This document shows positions 1 to 7,882 of a stretch of 8,387 nt of DNA, in pieces. Below the pieces are notes generated by a model. It had not been told where the DNA came from, did no database searches, and was given only the letters and a program-made list of their open reading frames with translations. Both the position numbers and the translations under genes were made by a program. Position 1 is the stretch's first letter; every line of letters starts with the position of its first letter. The DNA comes from JAGXTF01 sp040376005 (GTDB lineage Bacteria > Bacteroidota > Bacteroidia > NS11-12g > UBA955). Where the stretch lies: contig JBEIRK010000111.1 in assembly GCA_040376005.1 (NCBI GenBank), positions 1-8,387 of the forward strand, given 5' to 3'.

Positions 1-398
1 GATTCGCGCCATTCGGCATGGAATTAATCCCAAAGGAAATGCATTGTTAATTATGCCCAGTACTGATATTTTAACGCCATGTCTCAGCATGATTTATACG
101 ACTTAATCGCCTACCTAAAACATGCACCACCTGTAGACAATATAAAAGGTGAAAATAATATTCCTTTTTTTACAAAGGTATTGTTACAACTCGGCGCATT
201 CGGGAATGCATTTCATGTAGAAGACATCAATCACAGCGCACCATACGCTATAGCTCCTACCGCGGCGGTGAGCAATAAATATGGAGCTTACTTGCTCGAA
301 ATAACAGGCTGTAAAGCCTGCCATGGAAATCTATTGGCCAATTGCCTGAACAAGACTTGGAAGCCATTTACACTTATCTAATGTCAATTTCCAATTAA
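1..398 (+). pseudogene. Diheme c-type cytochrome, 3' part, disrupted by a frameshift and an internal deletion
   Basis: The 5' end lies outside the window. Three reading frames join into one recognisable cytochrome c C-terminus. Bases 2-67 give the end of a first haem domain (IRHGINPKGNALLIMPSTD, with the Met haem-ligand region IMPS). From 67 the reading moves to another frame (YFNAMSQHDLYDLIAYLK, then a linker) and reaches a second haem site, CKACH, at 311-325. At 321 it moves again, giving PWKSIGQLPEQDLEAIYTYL and a stop at 396-398. Related proteins carry roughly 40-50 residues between CxxCHG and the MPW motif; these are absent here. An intact relative would be an exported, haem-binding electron carrier. 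With two independent lesions the gene is probably non-functional, although the single-base shift could be a sequencing error. The 100-residue frame starting at ATG 79 is only the middle piece of this gene, not a separate gene. Confidence 0.8.
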
Positions 399-419
399 TA
401 AATGGTGCACAACAGGATT

Positions 420-449
420 TTGGGTTGATTTCTAAAATGATTATATTTG
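420..449 (+). promoter_or_regulatory. Bacteroidota-type promoter for the T9SS cargo gene
   Basis: TTG at 420-422 (preceded by TT) and TATATTTG at 442-449 match the Bacteroidota housekeeping promoter pattern TTG / TAnnTTTG, with 19 bases between the two boxes. The -7 box is a perfect match. Transcription would start around 456, giving a very short leader before ATG 464. This position rules out the upstream candidate starts TTG 425 and ATG 437, which lie within or before the promoter. Confidence 0.65.
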
Positions 450-463
450 CTACATTACAGAAT

Positions 464-2443
464 ATGAAAAAACTCTTAATAACAGTGTTTTTGGCTTGCA
501 CCGGAGCAGCCATGGCCCAAGTTGGGCTCAACACTACAGTGCTTGTGAATGCAAAAGCCGATATCGGTGGAACCATTACCCTAACCTGGCCAAAATTTAA
601 AACGGCAGGTTCCATTCAAATTTATAAAAATTCGTCATCCACCCCGATGAATTTCACATCAGTTACGGCTACCTTAGACACATCAAAAACCCAATGGACA
701 GATGCAAATGCGCAACCTGGGAACGCCTATGAGTATGCGGTTGTTAAATTAAATACTTCCAACGCTGCTACTGCTGTAGGTTACATTATGGCAGGAAATA
801 AGACCAAAGAAATCACTGCACAAGGGGGTGTTATTCTGGTTGTCGATAGCAATTATATTAAGCCGCTGGTAAACGAAATCAAGACATTAGTTCAAGATTT
901 AAATGGCTCGGGCATGCCTGTTACTCTAATTTATGCGGGTCGCAAAGAAAAAGTCACCACAGTAAAAGACCGCATTCGCGCAGCACATGACAACACCAAA
1001 CCTACCCCATCCTACTTGTATTTATTGGGTCATATCCCTGTTCCTTACAGTGGAAATTACACAGGCAATGTAGACCGTTGCGCGTTTCCACCTGATGGGC
1101 ACGTAGAGGGCTCAGGCAACCATACCGGAGCATGGCCTGCGGATATGTATTATGCAGAATTTGATGGGTTTTACACTGACAATGTAGTGAATACCACTAC
1201 AGGCAGCCTTGCAAGGAATCACAATATCCCAGGCGATGGCAAATTTGATGAATGCAGAAATATCAATGCTATGGTATTAAAAATGGGACGAGTAGATTTA
1301 TTTGATATGCCTATTTTCCAGAAAAGCGATACCGTTTTGGTGAAAAACTACCTCAATAGGGCACATGATTGGCGCTTGAATTTAATTTCCTATGTTGACC
1401 GAGGACTTATTGATGACAACTTTGGCGGTATCGACTTATCCGCCACTGGTTGGAACACCATTGTATCATGTATTCCCCGCGATTCTGTATTTGGAAATAG
1501 GGATTATTTCACTGCACAAAACAAAGGTAATTATTTATGGAGCTATGGTTGCGGAGCAGGCTCTTATACTTCCTGCTCTGGAATTGGTGCAGTAAACAAC
1601 TTTAATCCTGGCATTTACAACAACATTTTCACTGCTTTGGCAGGAAGCTTTTTTGGAGACTGGGACATCACGAATAACTTCCTCAGAGCCCCCTTGGCTT
1701 CTGGTTCATTGGTTTCTTTCTGGGGTGGTATTCCTAAATGGTACAATCATTATTTTGGTTTAGGAGGTACCATCGGAACCTGCACACAGATTTCTCAAAA
1801 TTCAACAGAACAGAGCTTCAATGATGCTCAAAACAAGTTGCATATTGCGCTTATGGGTGATCCTACCCTTACGCTAAGAACGGTTCCAGCGACAGGGAAA
1901 TTAAGCGCTATATCTCAGTCAGGTTCTGTAAAACTCAATTGGGTGAAAGCAAAGGGCAAATTTGATGGGTATAATATCTACCGCGTGGATACAGTTACCA
2001 ATACATGGACAAAATTAAATACCACCATTATTGTAGATAGCTTTTACACGGATAGCAAGAACTACGTAAATGGCAAGCACAAATATGCAGTGCGCGCTGT
2101 GCGTTTAGAGACTACTGGTAGTGGCACATACTATAACTTGGGCACAAGCAATTTTGCATGGGTAAATCACACAAATGCAATTTATGAAATGCCGAAAATA
2201 CAGGTACAATTGGCGCCCAATCCAGCTGAAAACAGTTTCGAAATTCAGTTGAATGCACTATCAGCAGCAGCAGCAGAAATTAAAATCCTAGATATATCTG
2301 GAAAACAGGTTGCATTTACATCTGCAATTATGAGCTACAACGCGCTGCGCTGCGACGTTTCTAAGGTGCCAAATGGTATTTATTTCGTTCAAATCACGTG
2401 TAAAGAGGGACAGGTAACAGAGAAGTTGATTATCCAGGACTAA
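464..2443 (+). CDS. Secreted T9SS cargo protein with two FnIII-like domains and a central domain of unknown function
   Basis: The protein has 659 residues when started at ATG 464, which begins a classic signal peptide (MKKLLITVFLACTGAAMA, cleavage before Q19). Residues about 23-100 and 478-562 look like fibronectin type III beta-sandwiches (ITLTWPKF..., VKLNWVKAKGKFDGYNIYR). Residues about 578-659 form a type A T9SS sorting domain (LAPNPAENSFEI, KILDISGKQV, VPNGIYFVQI, ending KLIIQD), so the protein should cross the outer membrane and be released or anchored on the surface. The central region, about 120-475, contains YLYLLGHIPVP (184-194), SYGCGAGSYTSCSG (360-373), GSFFGDWD (394-401) and HIALMGDPTLTL (460-471). 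The order and the closing GDPTL motif recall C25/gingipain-type caspase-fold domains, but the expected GHG histidine and the catalytic cysteine are not obvious. Enzymatic activity is therefore unproven. The gene appears monocistronic. Confidence 0.85.
   Translation: MKKLLITVFLACTGAAMAQVGLNTTVLVNAKADIGGTITLTWPKFKTAGSIQIYKNSSSTPMNFTSVTATLDTSKTQWTDANAQPGNAYEYAVVKLNTSNAATAVGYIMAGNKTKEITAQGGVILVVDSNYIKPLVNEIKTLVQDLNGSGMPVTLIYAGRKEKVTTVKDRIRAAHDNTKPTPSYLYLLGHIPVPYSGNYTGNVDRCAFPPDGHVEGSGNHTGAWPADMYYAEFDGFYTDNVVNTTTGSLARNHNIPGDGKFDECRNINAMVLKMGRVDLFDMPIFQKSDTVLVKNYLNRAHDWRLNLISYVDRGLIDDNFGGIDLSATGWNTIVSCIPRDSVFGNRDYFTAQNKGNYLWSYGCGAGSYTSCSGIGAVNNFNPGIYNNIFTALAGSFFGDWDITNNFLRAPLASGSLVSFWGGIPKWYNHYFGLGGTIGTCTQISQNSTEQSFNDAQNKLHIALMGDPTLTLRTVPATGKLSAISQSGSVKLNWVKAKGKFDGYNIYRVDTVTNTWTKLNTTIIVDSFYTDSKNYVNGKHKYAVRAVRLETTGSGTYYNLGTSNFAWVNHTNAIYEMPKIQVQLAPNPAENSFEIQLNALSAAAAEIKILDISGKQVAFTSAIMSYNALRCDVSKVPNGIYFVQITCKEGQVTEKLIIQD
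2195..2440 (+). other. Region encoding the T9SS type A C-terminal sorting domain
   Basis: This segment encodes the last 82 residues of the cargo protein. It shows the usual sequence of elements: an APNP motif near the start, a beta-strand with ILDISGK, a VPNGIYFVQI strand, and a final lysine-containing strand (EKLIIQD). In this family the domain directs export by the type IX system and is normally removed by the sortase-like PorU. Its presence implies that T9SS genes exist elsewhere in the genome. Confidence 0.85.
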
Positions 2444-2498
2444 GCAAATTACACCTAACCAATTTATATTCTAATAGTTACAAGGCGATAAACTCTTA

Positions 2499-2530
2499 TT
2501 TTCAATTACCGCGAAGAATTGCTATTTTCG
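2499..2530 (+). promoter_or_regulatory. Possible hppA promoter, overlapping a short hairpin
   Basis: TATTTTCG at 2523-2530 is one base off the TAnnTTTG -7 consensus, and a T-rich TTTTC at 2499-2503 lies 19 bases upstream in the -33 position, though it is a poor match. Transcription would begin about 25 bases before ATG 2562. A perfect 6-base inverted repeat, CGCGAA (2510-2515) and TTCGCG (2527-2532), overlaps the -7 box. The support is motif resemblance and position only. Confidence 0.35.
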
Positions 2531-2561
2531 CGCCCCTAATAATAGTACTCTAAATATTTCT

Positions 2562-5036
2562 ATGAAAGATACAATCCTATACCTCATTCCGGCCCTTGGA
2601 CTTGTAGGTATAATTGTGATGGCACTTAAAAGTGCTTGGGTTTCAAAACAAGATGCAGGCGATGAAAAAATGCAAAGTCTTGCTGACAAAATTGCTAAGG
2701 GTGCTATGGCATTCTTAAGAGCAGAATGGAAAGTTCTAGGCTATTTCGTAATCATCGGCGCCTTGCTATTGGCATGGATTGGTACCATGAAAGGCAGCCC
2801 TGAACACCCCGTACATTCCAGCCCAATTATTGCAATCTCTTTCATCATTGGAGCTGTATTCAGCGCATTGGCTGGTTATTTCGGCATGCGTATCGCTACC
2901 AAAGCGAACGTGCGCACTACACAAGCAGCGCGCACAAGCTTGGCTAAAGCACTTAAAGTATCTTTCAACGGTGGTACCGTTATGGGCTTAGGAGTTGCGG
3001 GTCTAGCGATTATGGGCTTGGGTGGCTTGTTCATTGCATTCCTTGCCATGTTCAAAGTGGTTGAAGTACAAAGCACTGAAATGATGACTGCCATTGAGGT
3101 TCTCACTGGTTTCTCATTGGGTGCAGAATCTATAGCACTCTTTGCCCGTGTGGGCGGTGGTATCTATACCAAAGCCGCTGACGTTGGAGCTGACCTTGTA
3201 GGTAAAGTAGAAGCTGGTATTCCTGAAGATGATGTTAGAAACCCTGCAACTATTGCAGATAACGTAGGGGATAACGTAGGTGACGTTGCAGGTATGGGTG
3301 CCGACCTTTTCGGTTCTTATGTTGCTACCATCCTCGCAACTATGGTATTGGGTCAAGAAATCAATGCTGGTGGAGACAAATTCGGAGGCTTCTCTCCTAT
3401 TTTGTTGCCAATGGTAATTGCAGGCCTAGGCTTGTTGTTCTCAATCGTGGGTACTTGGTTTGTTCGTATTAAAAATGAAACTGATAGCGTTCAGAAAGCA
3501 TTGAACTTGGGTAACTGGGGTTCAATTGTGCTTACAGGCGTTGCTTCTTATTTCCTTGTAAATTGGATGCTCCCTGCAAAAATGTCTTGGTTCAACGCCG
3601 CAAGAGGTGCTGAATTTACAAGCATGGGTGTATTTGCCGCAATTATTGTGGGTTTGGTGGTAGGAACTTTAATGAGTTTGATTACTGAGTATTACACTGC
3701 TATGGGCAAACGCCCAGTGTTGTCGATTATTCGTCAATCTGCTACAGGTCACGCTACCAATATTATTGGTGGACTTTCTGTAGGTATGGAAAGTGTAGTA
3801 TTGCCAATTTTGGTACTTGCCGGTGGTATCATGGGTTCTTATTATTTTGCTGGTCTTTATGGTGTAGCTATTGCTGCAGCAGGCATGATGGCAACTACTG
3901 CAATGCAGTTGGCTATTGATGCCTTCGGACCTATTGCCGATAATGCAGGTGGTATTGCTGAAATGAGCCAATTGCCTGAAGAAGTTCGTGGAAGAACCGA
4001 CAATTTGGATGCTGTAGGTAATACTACTGCAGCTACCGGTAAGGGCTTCGCTATTGCTTCAGCTGCATTGACCTCATTGGCTTTATTTGCTGCATTCGTA
4101 GGTATCTCTGGTATTGATGCTATTGACATTTACAAAGCTCCTGTATTGGCAGGTTTATTTGTGGGTGGTATGATTCCATTTATCTTCTCTTCACTTGCTA
4201 TTGCGGCTGTAGGTCGCGCGGCAATGGACATGGTAAACGAAGTACGTCGTCAGTTCCGAGAAATTCCTGGTATCATGGAATACAAAGCGGAACCTGAATA
4301 TGAAAAATGTGTAGCCATTTCTACCAAGGCTTCTATTCGTGAAATGATCCTTCCAGGTGCCATTACTCTTATCAGCCCAATCATTGTTGGATTCATATTT
4401 GGCCCTGAAGTATTGGGTGGTATGCTCGCAGGTGTAACCGTTAGCGGTGTGCTTATGGGCATGTTCCAAAGCAATGCAGGCGGTGCTTGGGATAATGCTA
4501 AAAAATCTTTTGAAAAAGGCGTTGAGATCAACGGTGAAACCTACTATAAAAAATCTGAACCACACAAGGCATCCGTTACTGGTGATACTGTAGGTGATCC
4601 TTTCAAAGACACTAGCGGTCCATCTATGAACATTCTTATTAAGTTGATGTCAATTGTGTCATTGGTTATTGCGCCATATATCGCTGGAATTGGTGCAACA
4701 GATACCAATAAAGGCTCTCAATGCGCAAACAAAGAAGCTTGCAGCATGGGCCATAATGGCATGGGCAAATGCGACATGAACAAATGCGCTACTATGTCTA
4801 AGGCTGAATGCGCTGCAATGTGCGATAGTCTTGGTTGCGATAGCACAGAGAAAGCGGCATGCATGAGTCACTATGGTGCTGATGGCAAATTCAAAGCCTG
4901 TGAAAAGGCATGTTGCAAGTCTGATGGAAAAGCTTGCGCAGGTGATGCAGCCCATTGTAAGAAAAAAGAAATGGGTGGCGCTTGCTGCAAAGACACGGCG
5001 AGTTCAGAAGAAAAGCCTTGTTGTAAAAAGAAATAA
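2562..5036 (+). CDS. hppA: Membrane-bound K+-dependent H+-translocating pyrophosphatase with a Cys-rich C-terminal tail
   Basis: The 824-residue protein hydrolyses pyrophosphate in the cytoplasm and uses the energy to pump cations out across the inner membrane. Family signatures are intact: DVGADLVGKVE (207-217), the acidic PEDD and DNVGDNVGD (221-241) that bind Mg-pyrophosphate, DAFGPIADNAGG (453-464), and GDTVGDPFKD (674-683). GNTTAATGKG (486-495) has Ala490 and Gly493 where K+-independent enzymes have Lys and Thr, which predicts K+ dependence. The semi-conserved Glu of helix 6 is absent, while Glu189 appears in helix 5 (GFSLGAES), as I recall for the Flavobacterium johnsoniae type of H+ pump. 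The core, with about 16 membrane helices by family, ends near residue 712. It is followed by a tail of about 112 residues with 17 cysteines that ordinary members of 650-720 residues lack. The gene has no neighbours in its operon: about 118 bases precede it and a terminator follows 9 bases after the stop codon. Confidence 0.95.
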   Translation: MKDTILYLIPALGLVGIIVMALKSAWVSKQDAGDEKMQSLADKIAKGAMAFLRAEWKVLGYFVIIGALLLAWIGTMKGSPEHPVHSSPIIAISFIIGAVFSALAGYFGMRIATKANVRTTQAARTSLAKALKVSFNGGTVMGLGVAGLAIMGLGGLFIAFLAMFKVVEVQSTEMMTAIEVLTGFSLGAESIALFARVGGGIYTKAADVGADLVGKVEAGIPEDDVRNPATIADNVGDNVGDVAGMGADLFGSYVATILATMVLGQEINAGGDKFGGFSPILLPMVIAGLGLLFSIVGTWFVRIKNETDSVQKALNLGNWGSIVLTGVASYFLVNWMLPAKMSWFNAARGAEFTSMGVFAAIIVGLVVGTLMSLITEYYTAMGKRPVLSIIRQSATGHATNIIGGLSVGMESVVLPILVLAGGIMGSYYFAGLYGVAIAAAGMMATTAMQLAIDAFGPIADNAGGIAEMSQLPEEVRGRTDNLDAVGNTTAATGKGFAIASAALTSLALFAAFVGISGIDAIDIYKAPVLAGLFVGGMIPFIFSSLAIAAVGRAAMDMVNEVRRQFREIPGIMEYKAEPEYEKCVAISTKASIREMILPGAITLISPIIVGFIFGPEVLGGMLAGVTVSGVLMGMFQSNAGGAWDNAKKSFEKGVEINGETYYKKSEPHKASVTGDTVGDPFKDTSGPSMNILIKLMSIVSLVIAPYIAGIGATDTNKGSQCANKEACSMGHNGMGKCDMNKCATMSKAECAAMCDSLGCDSTEKAACMSHYGADGKFKACEKACCKSDGKACAGDAAHCKKKEMGGACCKDTASSEEKPCCKKK
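4698..5033 (+). other. Cysteine-rich, metal-binding-like C-terminal extension of HppA
   Basis: Residues 713-824 contain 17 Cys, 3 His and 7 Met, together with many Lys and Ala. Several cysteines come as CC pairs (KACCKSDGK, GACCKD, KPCCKKK), and a central block reads CAAMCDSLGCDSTEKAAC. The composition resembles metallothionein-like or metal-sequestering segments, but I recognise no named domain. The reading frame is continuous with the pump and ends just before a clear terminator, so this is the natural end of the gene. Solved pyrophosphatase structures place the C-terminus on the non-cytoplasmic side, so the tail is predicted to face the periplasm. Metal binding is an inference from composition. 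Confidence 0.7.
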
Positions 5037-5045
5037 AAACCTTCT

Positions 5046-5074
5046 AAAGAGCTCCAAAACGGAGCTCTTTTTTT
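5046..5074 (+). terminator. Intrinsic terminator after hppA
   Basis: A perfect 10-base stem, AAAGAGCTCC (5046-5055) with GGAGCTCTTT (5061-5070), encloses the loop AAAAC. It merges into a run of seven T (5068-5074). It lies 9 bases after the hppA stop codon and separates that gene from the downstream receptor operon. Confidence 0.93.
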
Positions 5075-5143
5075 AGGTATTTGGTCGAATTTTCAAGTTC
5101 ACCTGAAATATTATAATCCGAAACGCGTTTACCTAAGTTATTG

Positions 5144-7882
5144 ATGAAACGGTTACTCCTATTTGTAATTTTCTTAACTCTCACTTACTGTCTAAAAGTT
5201 AATGCACAAACTGCGCGCATTCAAGGAGTGGTTGTGCGCGAAAGCAATAATGCAGCAGTGCACCTTGCATCTGTAGTGTGTGTTAACACCAAAGATTCTC
5301 TGTTAATTACCGCTTCGCGCAGCGATGTGAACGGGCATTTTATGTGCACTGTGCCAAGCAATTCCTTTGTGAAAATGTATATTCATTTTCCTGGCAGTTT
5401 AAGTTATAGCGACACAATCACCATTAGCGGAGATAAAACCATGGATACGGTCTATCTCATCGATGTGTTTCAAAGCCTGCAAGCAGCCGTAATTAAAGGC
5501 TATACTGATGGCATTAAAATCAATGGAGATACTACAGAATACTTTGCCGATTTTTTCAAGACCAATCCAGGTGCTACCGTAGAAGACCTGCTGAAAAAAC
5601 TGCCGGGTATTCAGGTAAACCGCAATGGAGAAATCACAGCACAAGGAAAGAAAGTAGATAAAATCCTCGTTGATGGGGAAGAGTTCTTCTCAGATGATCC
5701 AGGTATAGCTACAAAGTACTTGCAAGCCAGTATGATTGACAAGGTGCAAGTGTATGATGAAAACAAGGACACGATGAGTGGCACCACCGGAGATGAAAAA
5801 CGCACCCTAAACCTCACCATGAAAGAGGGTCAAAACAAAGGTGTCTTCGGCAAACTCGAAGGGGGAAGCAACTTCAAAGAATATAGCAATGCAGGCGCAT
5901 TCGTGGGTTACTTCAATCCCAAGATAAAAGCAGCGGCATATTCAAAAACCTCAAACTTTGAAAACTCATCTTTGAACTGGGACGAAAGAGGGCAATATGG
6001 TGGCAGCGCTGCCGGTGGAAGTTTTTCTGAAGATGGCATGAACTTCTATTACATGGAAGATAACAACTTCGGCGATCAACTTGATTCAAGAGGCATACCT
6101 TCGAACACCAGCGCTGGTGGTGTGCTGAACATTAAATTCAACAAGAAAATATCCTACAACGCCTCATACCGCTATGCTAATGAATCCCTAAATGGACAGG
6201 TAATTAAGAATTCAGAATATTTGTTGCCCGACACTTCTTATACCATTAGAGATACCAGCAGCAATAGCTACAACCAAGTGGGGCAAAGACTGAGTATGAA
6301 GTTGGATCTAAATCCGGATAGTTTGAACCGTATAACCATATCACTATCTGCAGGAAAAAATTCTGGCGAGTCGCTTACCAGCGCGATGAGTGAGACGACC
6401 ACAGCCCGCAAAATCAATGACAATGGCAGGACGCTTTCCAAAAACTACGAAAAAGAAAACGTCACTTTAGAAACCAAGTGGACCAAGAATTTTTCACGCA
6501 AAGGCAGAACTTTAGAATTCAATTCGCAGGTAAATCTCAAACCCGGAAAGACCGAACAAGGCTTACAAGCCAGCACCAATTTTTACAAAACCGACGGCAA
6601 CATCTTATTCCAAAACATCACCAATCAGGTTGCAGAAATCAACAATACGGGGACAGGATTCAGCGGAAATCTGCGATTTGTAGAACCCTTAGGCAAGAAA
6701 TATACCTTGCGCTTGGGATATAACTTCAATTTCAATACATCGGGGAACGCAACGTCTACCTTCAACAAAGCCAGTGCGGATGAACTCATAGATAGCTTAA
6801 GCAATGCATTCGCATTCGACAATCAATCCAACAAGCTAAATCTAACCCTAAACTATAAGCACAAGAAAATCACTGCCTGGGGAACATTAGGTGGCGGATA
6901 TACCCAATACAGCCAACTGAATAAAAGTTCTAATACTAAAAATGGTACCGAAATCATAAACTTCCTTCCCAACCTAGGCATTAATTATGCCTGGAAGAAG
7001 CAAAGCTCCATTCAACTCTCCTACTCCGGCTCGAACAACGCACCGTCCATACAGGCCATTCAACCTGTAATCAACAATAATGACCTGCTCAATCGCGTGG
7101 TAGGGAACCCGAATCTAGAACAATCATTCAACCACAATATTGCAGGGAATATCAATAGTTTCAAGACCCTTAAAGGGAGATATATTTGGGGGTATTTCAA
7201 CTTCTCCTTACCTAGAAATGCATTTGTTTCAGACATTTTCATTGACAGCAGCGGCGTGCGCAGGACACGAACTGTGAATTCAAATGGCAATTACTATTTC
7301 AATTCAAGTCTGGATTATACAATAAAGCTTAAAAAGCTTCCAATTTATATTAGTGCGGGCGGCTCATACAGCACCTCAAATGTAAATTCCTATAACAATG
7401 GGGTGAAAATCAGTACCCTTAGCCACAACCCAAGCGGTAACACCACGATATCCCTTGAACTGGACTTTTTAGAACTTGATTTCTCCTATGAGTATTCATA
7501 TAATTTCAACGAATCCAATGTGGGCAGTAATCAACGTGTATCTTATGTTACCCATACGCCTTCTGGCGAACTCACCTTGAATCTGCCAGGGAAATTCAGC
7601 ATCAATGCTACTGCAGACTTTAATATAAGACCCGCATCAAAAAGCTTCCCTGATCCGAGAAATGTATTTTTTATGAGCTCTTATATTGCCAAAAAGTTTA
7701 CAAAAAAGAACCAGTTAGAGCTGTCCTTATATTTCTATGATATACTCAATCAGAATATAGGTTTTAATCGATATATAAGCACCAATTTCATCACCGAGGA
7801 AGTCTATACAGTGCTTTCGCGATATTGGTTATTGAAACTGCGTTGGAACTTCACTTCAACTGGGAAAGGAGATACCGAATGA
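5144..7882 (+). CDS. Outer-membrane beta-barrel protein, TonB-receptor-like, with carboxypeptidase-regulatory and plug domains
   Basis: The protein has 912 residues. ATG 5144 is preferred over the adjacent TTG 5141 because it starts a compact signal peptide (MKRLLLFVIFLTLTYCLKVNA, cleavage before Q22). Residues about 23-104 form a carboxypeptidase-regulatory-like beta-sandwich (ARIQGVVVRESNNAAVHLAS). Residues about 112-228 are plug-like, with the family motifs TVEDLLKKLPGIQVNRNG, ILVDGEEFFSDDP (174-186) and DKVQVYDE. The remainder, about 230-912, is rich in alternating aromatic/polar strands typical of the outer-membrane beta-barrel family (OMP_b-brl_3 type) and ends in YWLLKLRWNF, a plausible last strand. 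Such proteins sit in the outer membrane and resemble TonB-dependent transporters, but this subgroup has no established substrate and I see no clear TonB box. The stop overlaps the next start by 4 bases, so the two genes are expected to be translated together. No convincing promoter was found in 5075-5143. Confidence 0.9.
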   Translation: MKRLLLFVIFLTLTYCLKVNAQTARIQGVVVRESNNAAVHLASVVCVNTKDSLLITASRSDVNGHFMCTVPSNSFVKMYIHFPGSLSYSDTITISGDKTMDTVYLIDVFQSLQAAVIKGYTDGIKINGDTTEYFADFFKTNPGATVEDLLKKLPGIQVNRNGEITAQGKKVDKILVDGEEFFSDDPGIATKYLQASMIDKVQVYDENKDTMSGTTGDEKRTLNLTMKEGQNKGVFGKLEGGSNFKEYSNAGAFVGYFNPKIKAAAYSKTSNFENSSLNWDERGQYGGSAAGGSFSEDGMNFYYMEDNNFGDQLDSRGIPSNTSAGGVLNIKFNKKISYNASYRYANESLNGQVIKNSEYLLPDTSYTIRDTSSNSYNQVGQRLSMKLDLNPDSLNRITISLSAGKNSGESLTSAMSETTTARKINDNGRTLSKNYEKENVTLETKWTKNFSRKGRTLEFNSQVNLKPGKTEQGLQASTNFYKTDGNILFQNITNQVAEINNTGTGFSGNLRFVEPLGKKYTLRLGYNFNFNTSGNATSTFNKASADELIDSLSNAFAFDNQSNKLNLTLNYKHKKITAWGTLGGGYTQYSQLNKSSNTKNGTEIINFLPNLGINYAWKKQSSIQLSYSGSNNAPSIQAIQPVINNNDLLNRVVGNPNLEQSFNHNIAGNINSFKTLKGRYIWGYFNFSLPRNAFVSDIFIDSSGVRRTRTVNSNGNYYFNSSLDYTIKLKKLPIYISAGGSYSTSNVNSYNNGVKISTLSHNPSGNTTISLELDFLELDFSYEYSYNFNESNVGSNQRVSYVTHTPSGELTLNLPGKFSINATADFNIRPASKSFPDPRNVFFMSSYIAKKFTKKNQLELSLYFYDILNQNIGFNRYISTNFITEEVYTVLSRYWLLKLRWNFTSTGKGDTE
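7865..7871 (+). promoter_or_regulatory. Ribosome binding site for the GLPGLI gene
   Basis: AAAGGAG lies 7 bases before ATG 7879, inside the end of the barrel gene. It is the only clear Shine-Dalgarno sequence at a start in this window, and it fixes the start of the downstream gene together with the ATGA overlap at 7879-7882. Confidence 0.6.

Noticed and set aside
425..463. Upstream start (TTG 425 or ATG 437) for the T9SS cargo gene
   Set aside because: It would put 13 or 9 residues ahead of a clean signal peptide, and the region holds a perfect -7 promoter box. ATG 464 is much better supported.
464..520. Lipoprotein signal (FLAC) in the T9SS cargo protein
   Set aside because: The -3 position is Phe and a good signal peptidase I site (AMA before Q) follows. 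T9SS cargo normally uses that route.
2262..2276. Five CAG repeats
   Set aside because: They encode a short Ala run in frame within the sorting domain (LSAAAAEI). The tract is too short, and its triplet length keeps the frame, so there is no sign of phase variation.
4191..4565. Open frame of 124 codons on the minus strand inside hppA
   Set aside because: It lies wholly within a well-conserved gene, has no recognisable domain, and looks like a shadow of the coding strand.
4873..5076. Overlapping + strand frame across the end of hppA
   Set aside because: It runs through the Cys-rich tail and into the terminator in another frame. The hppA frame continues from a conserved core and explains the region.
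5112..5117. TATAAT as a promoter for the barrel gene
   Set aside because: It resembles the E. coli -10 box, but Bacteroidota use a different consensus and there is no matching upstream element, so it is probably chance in AT-rich sequence.
5141..5143. TTG start for the barrel protein
   Set aside because: The next codon is ATG and begins the signal peptide directly, so the TTG adds nothing.
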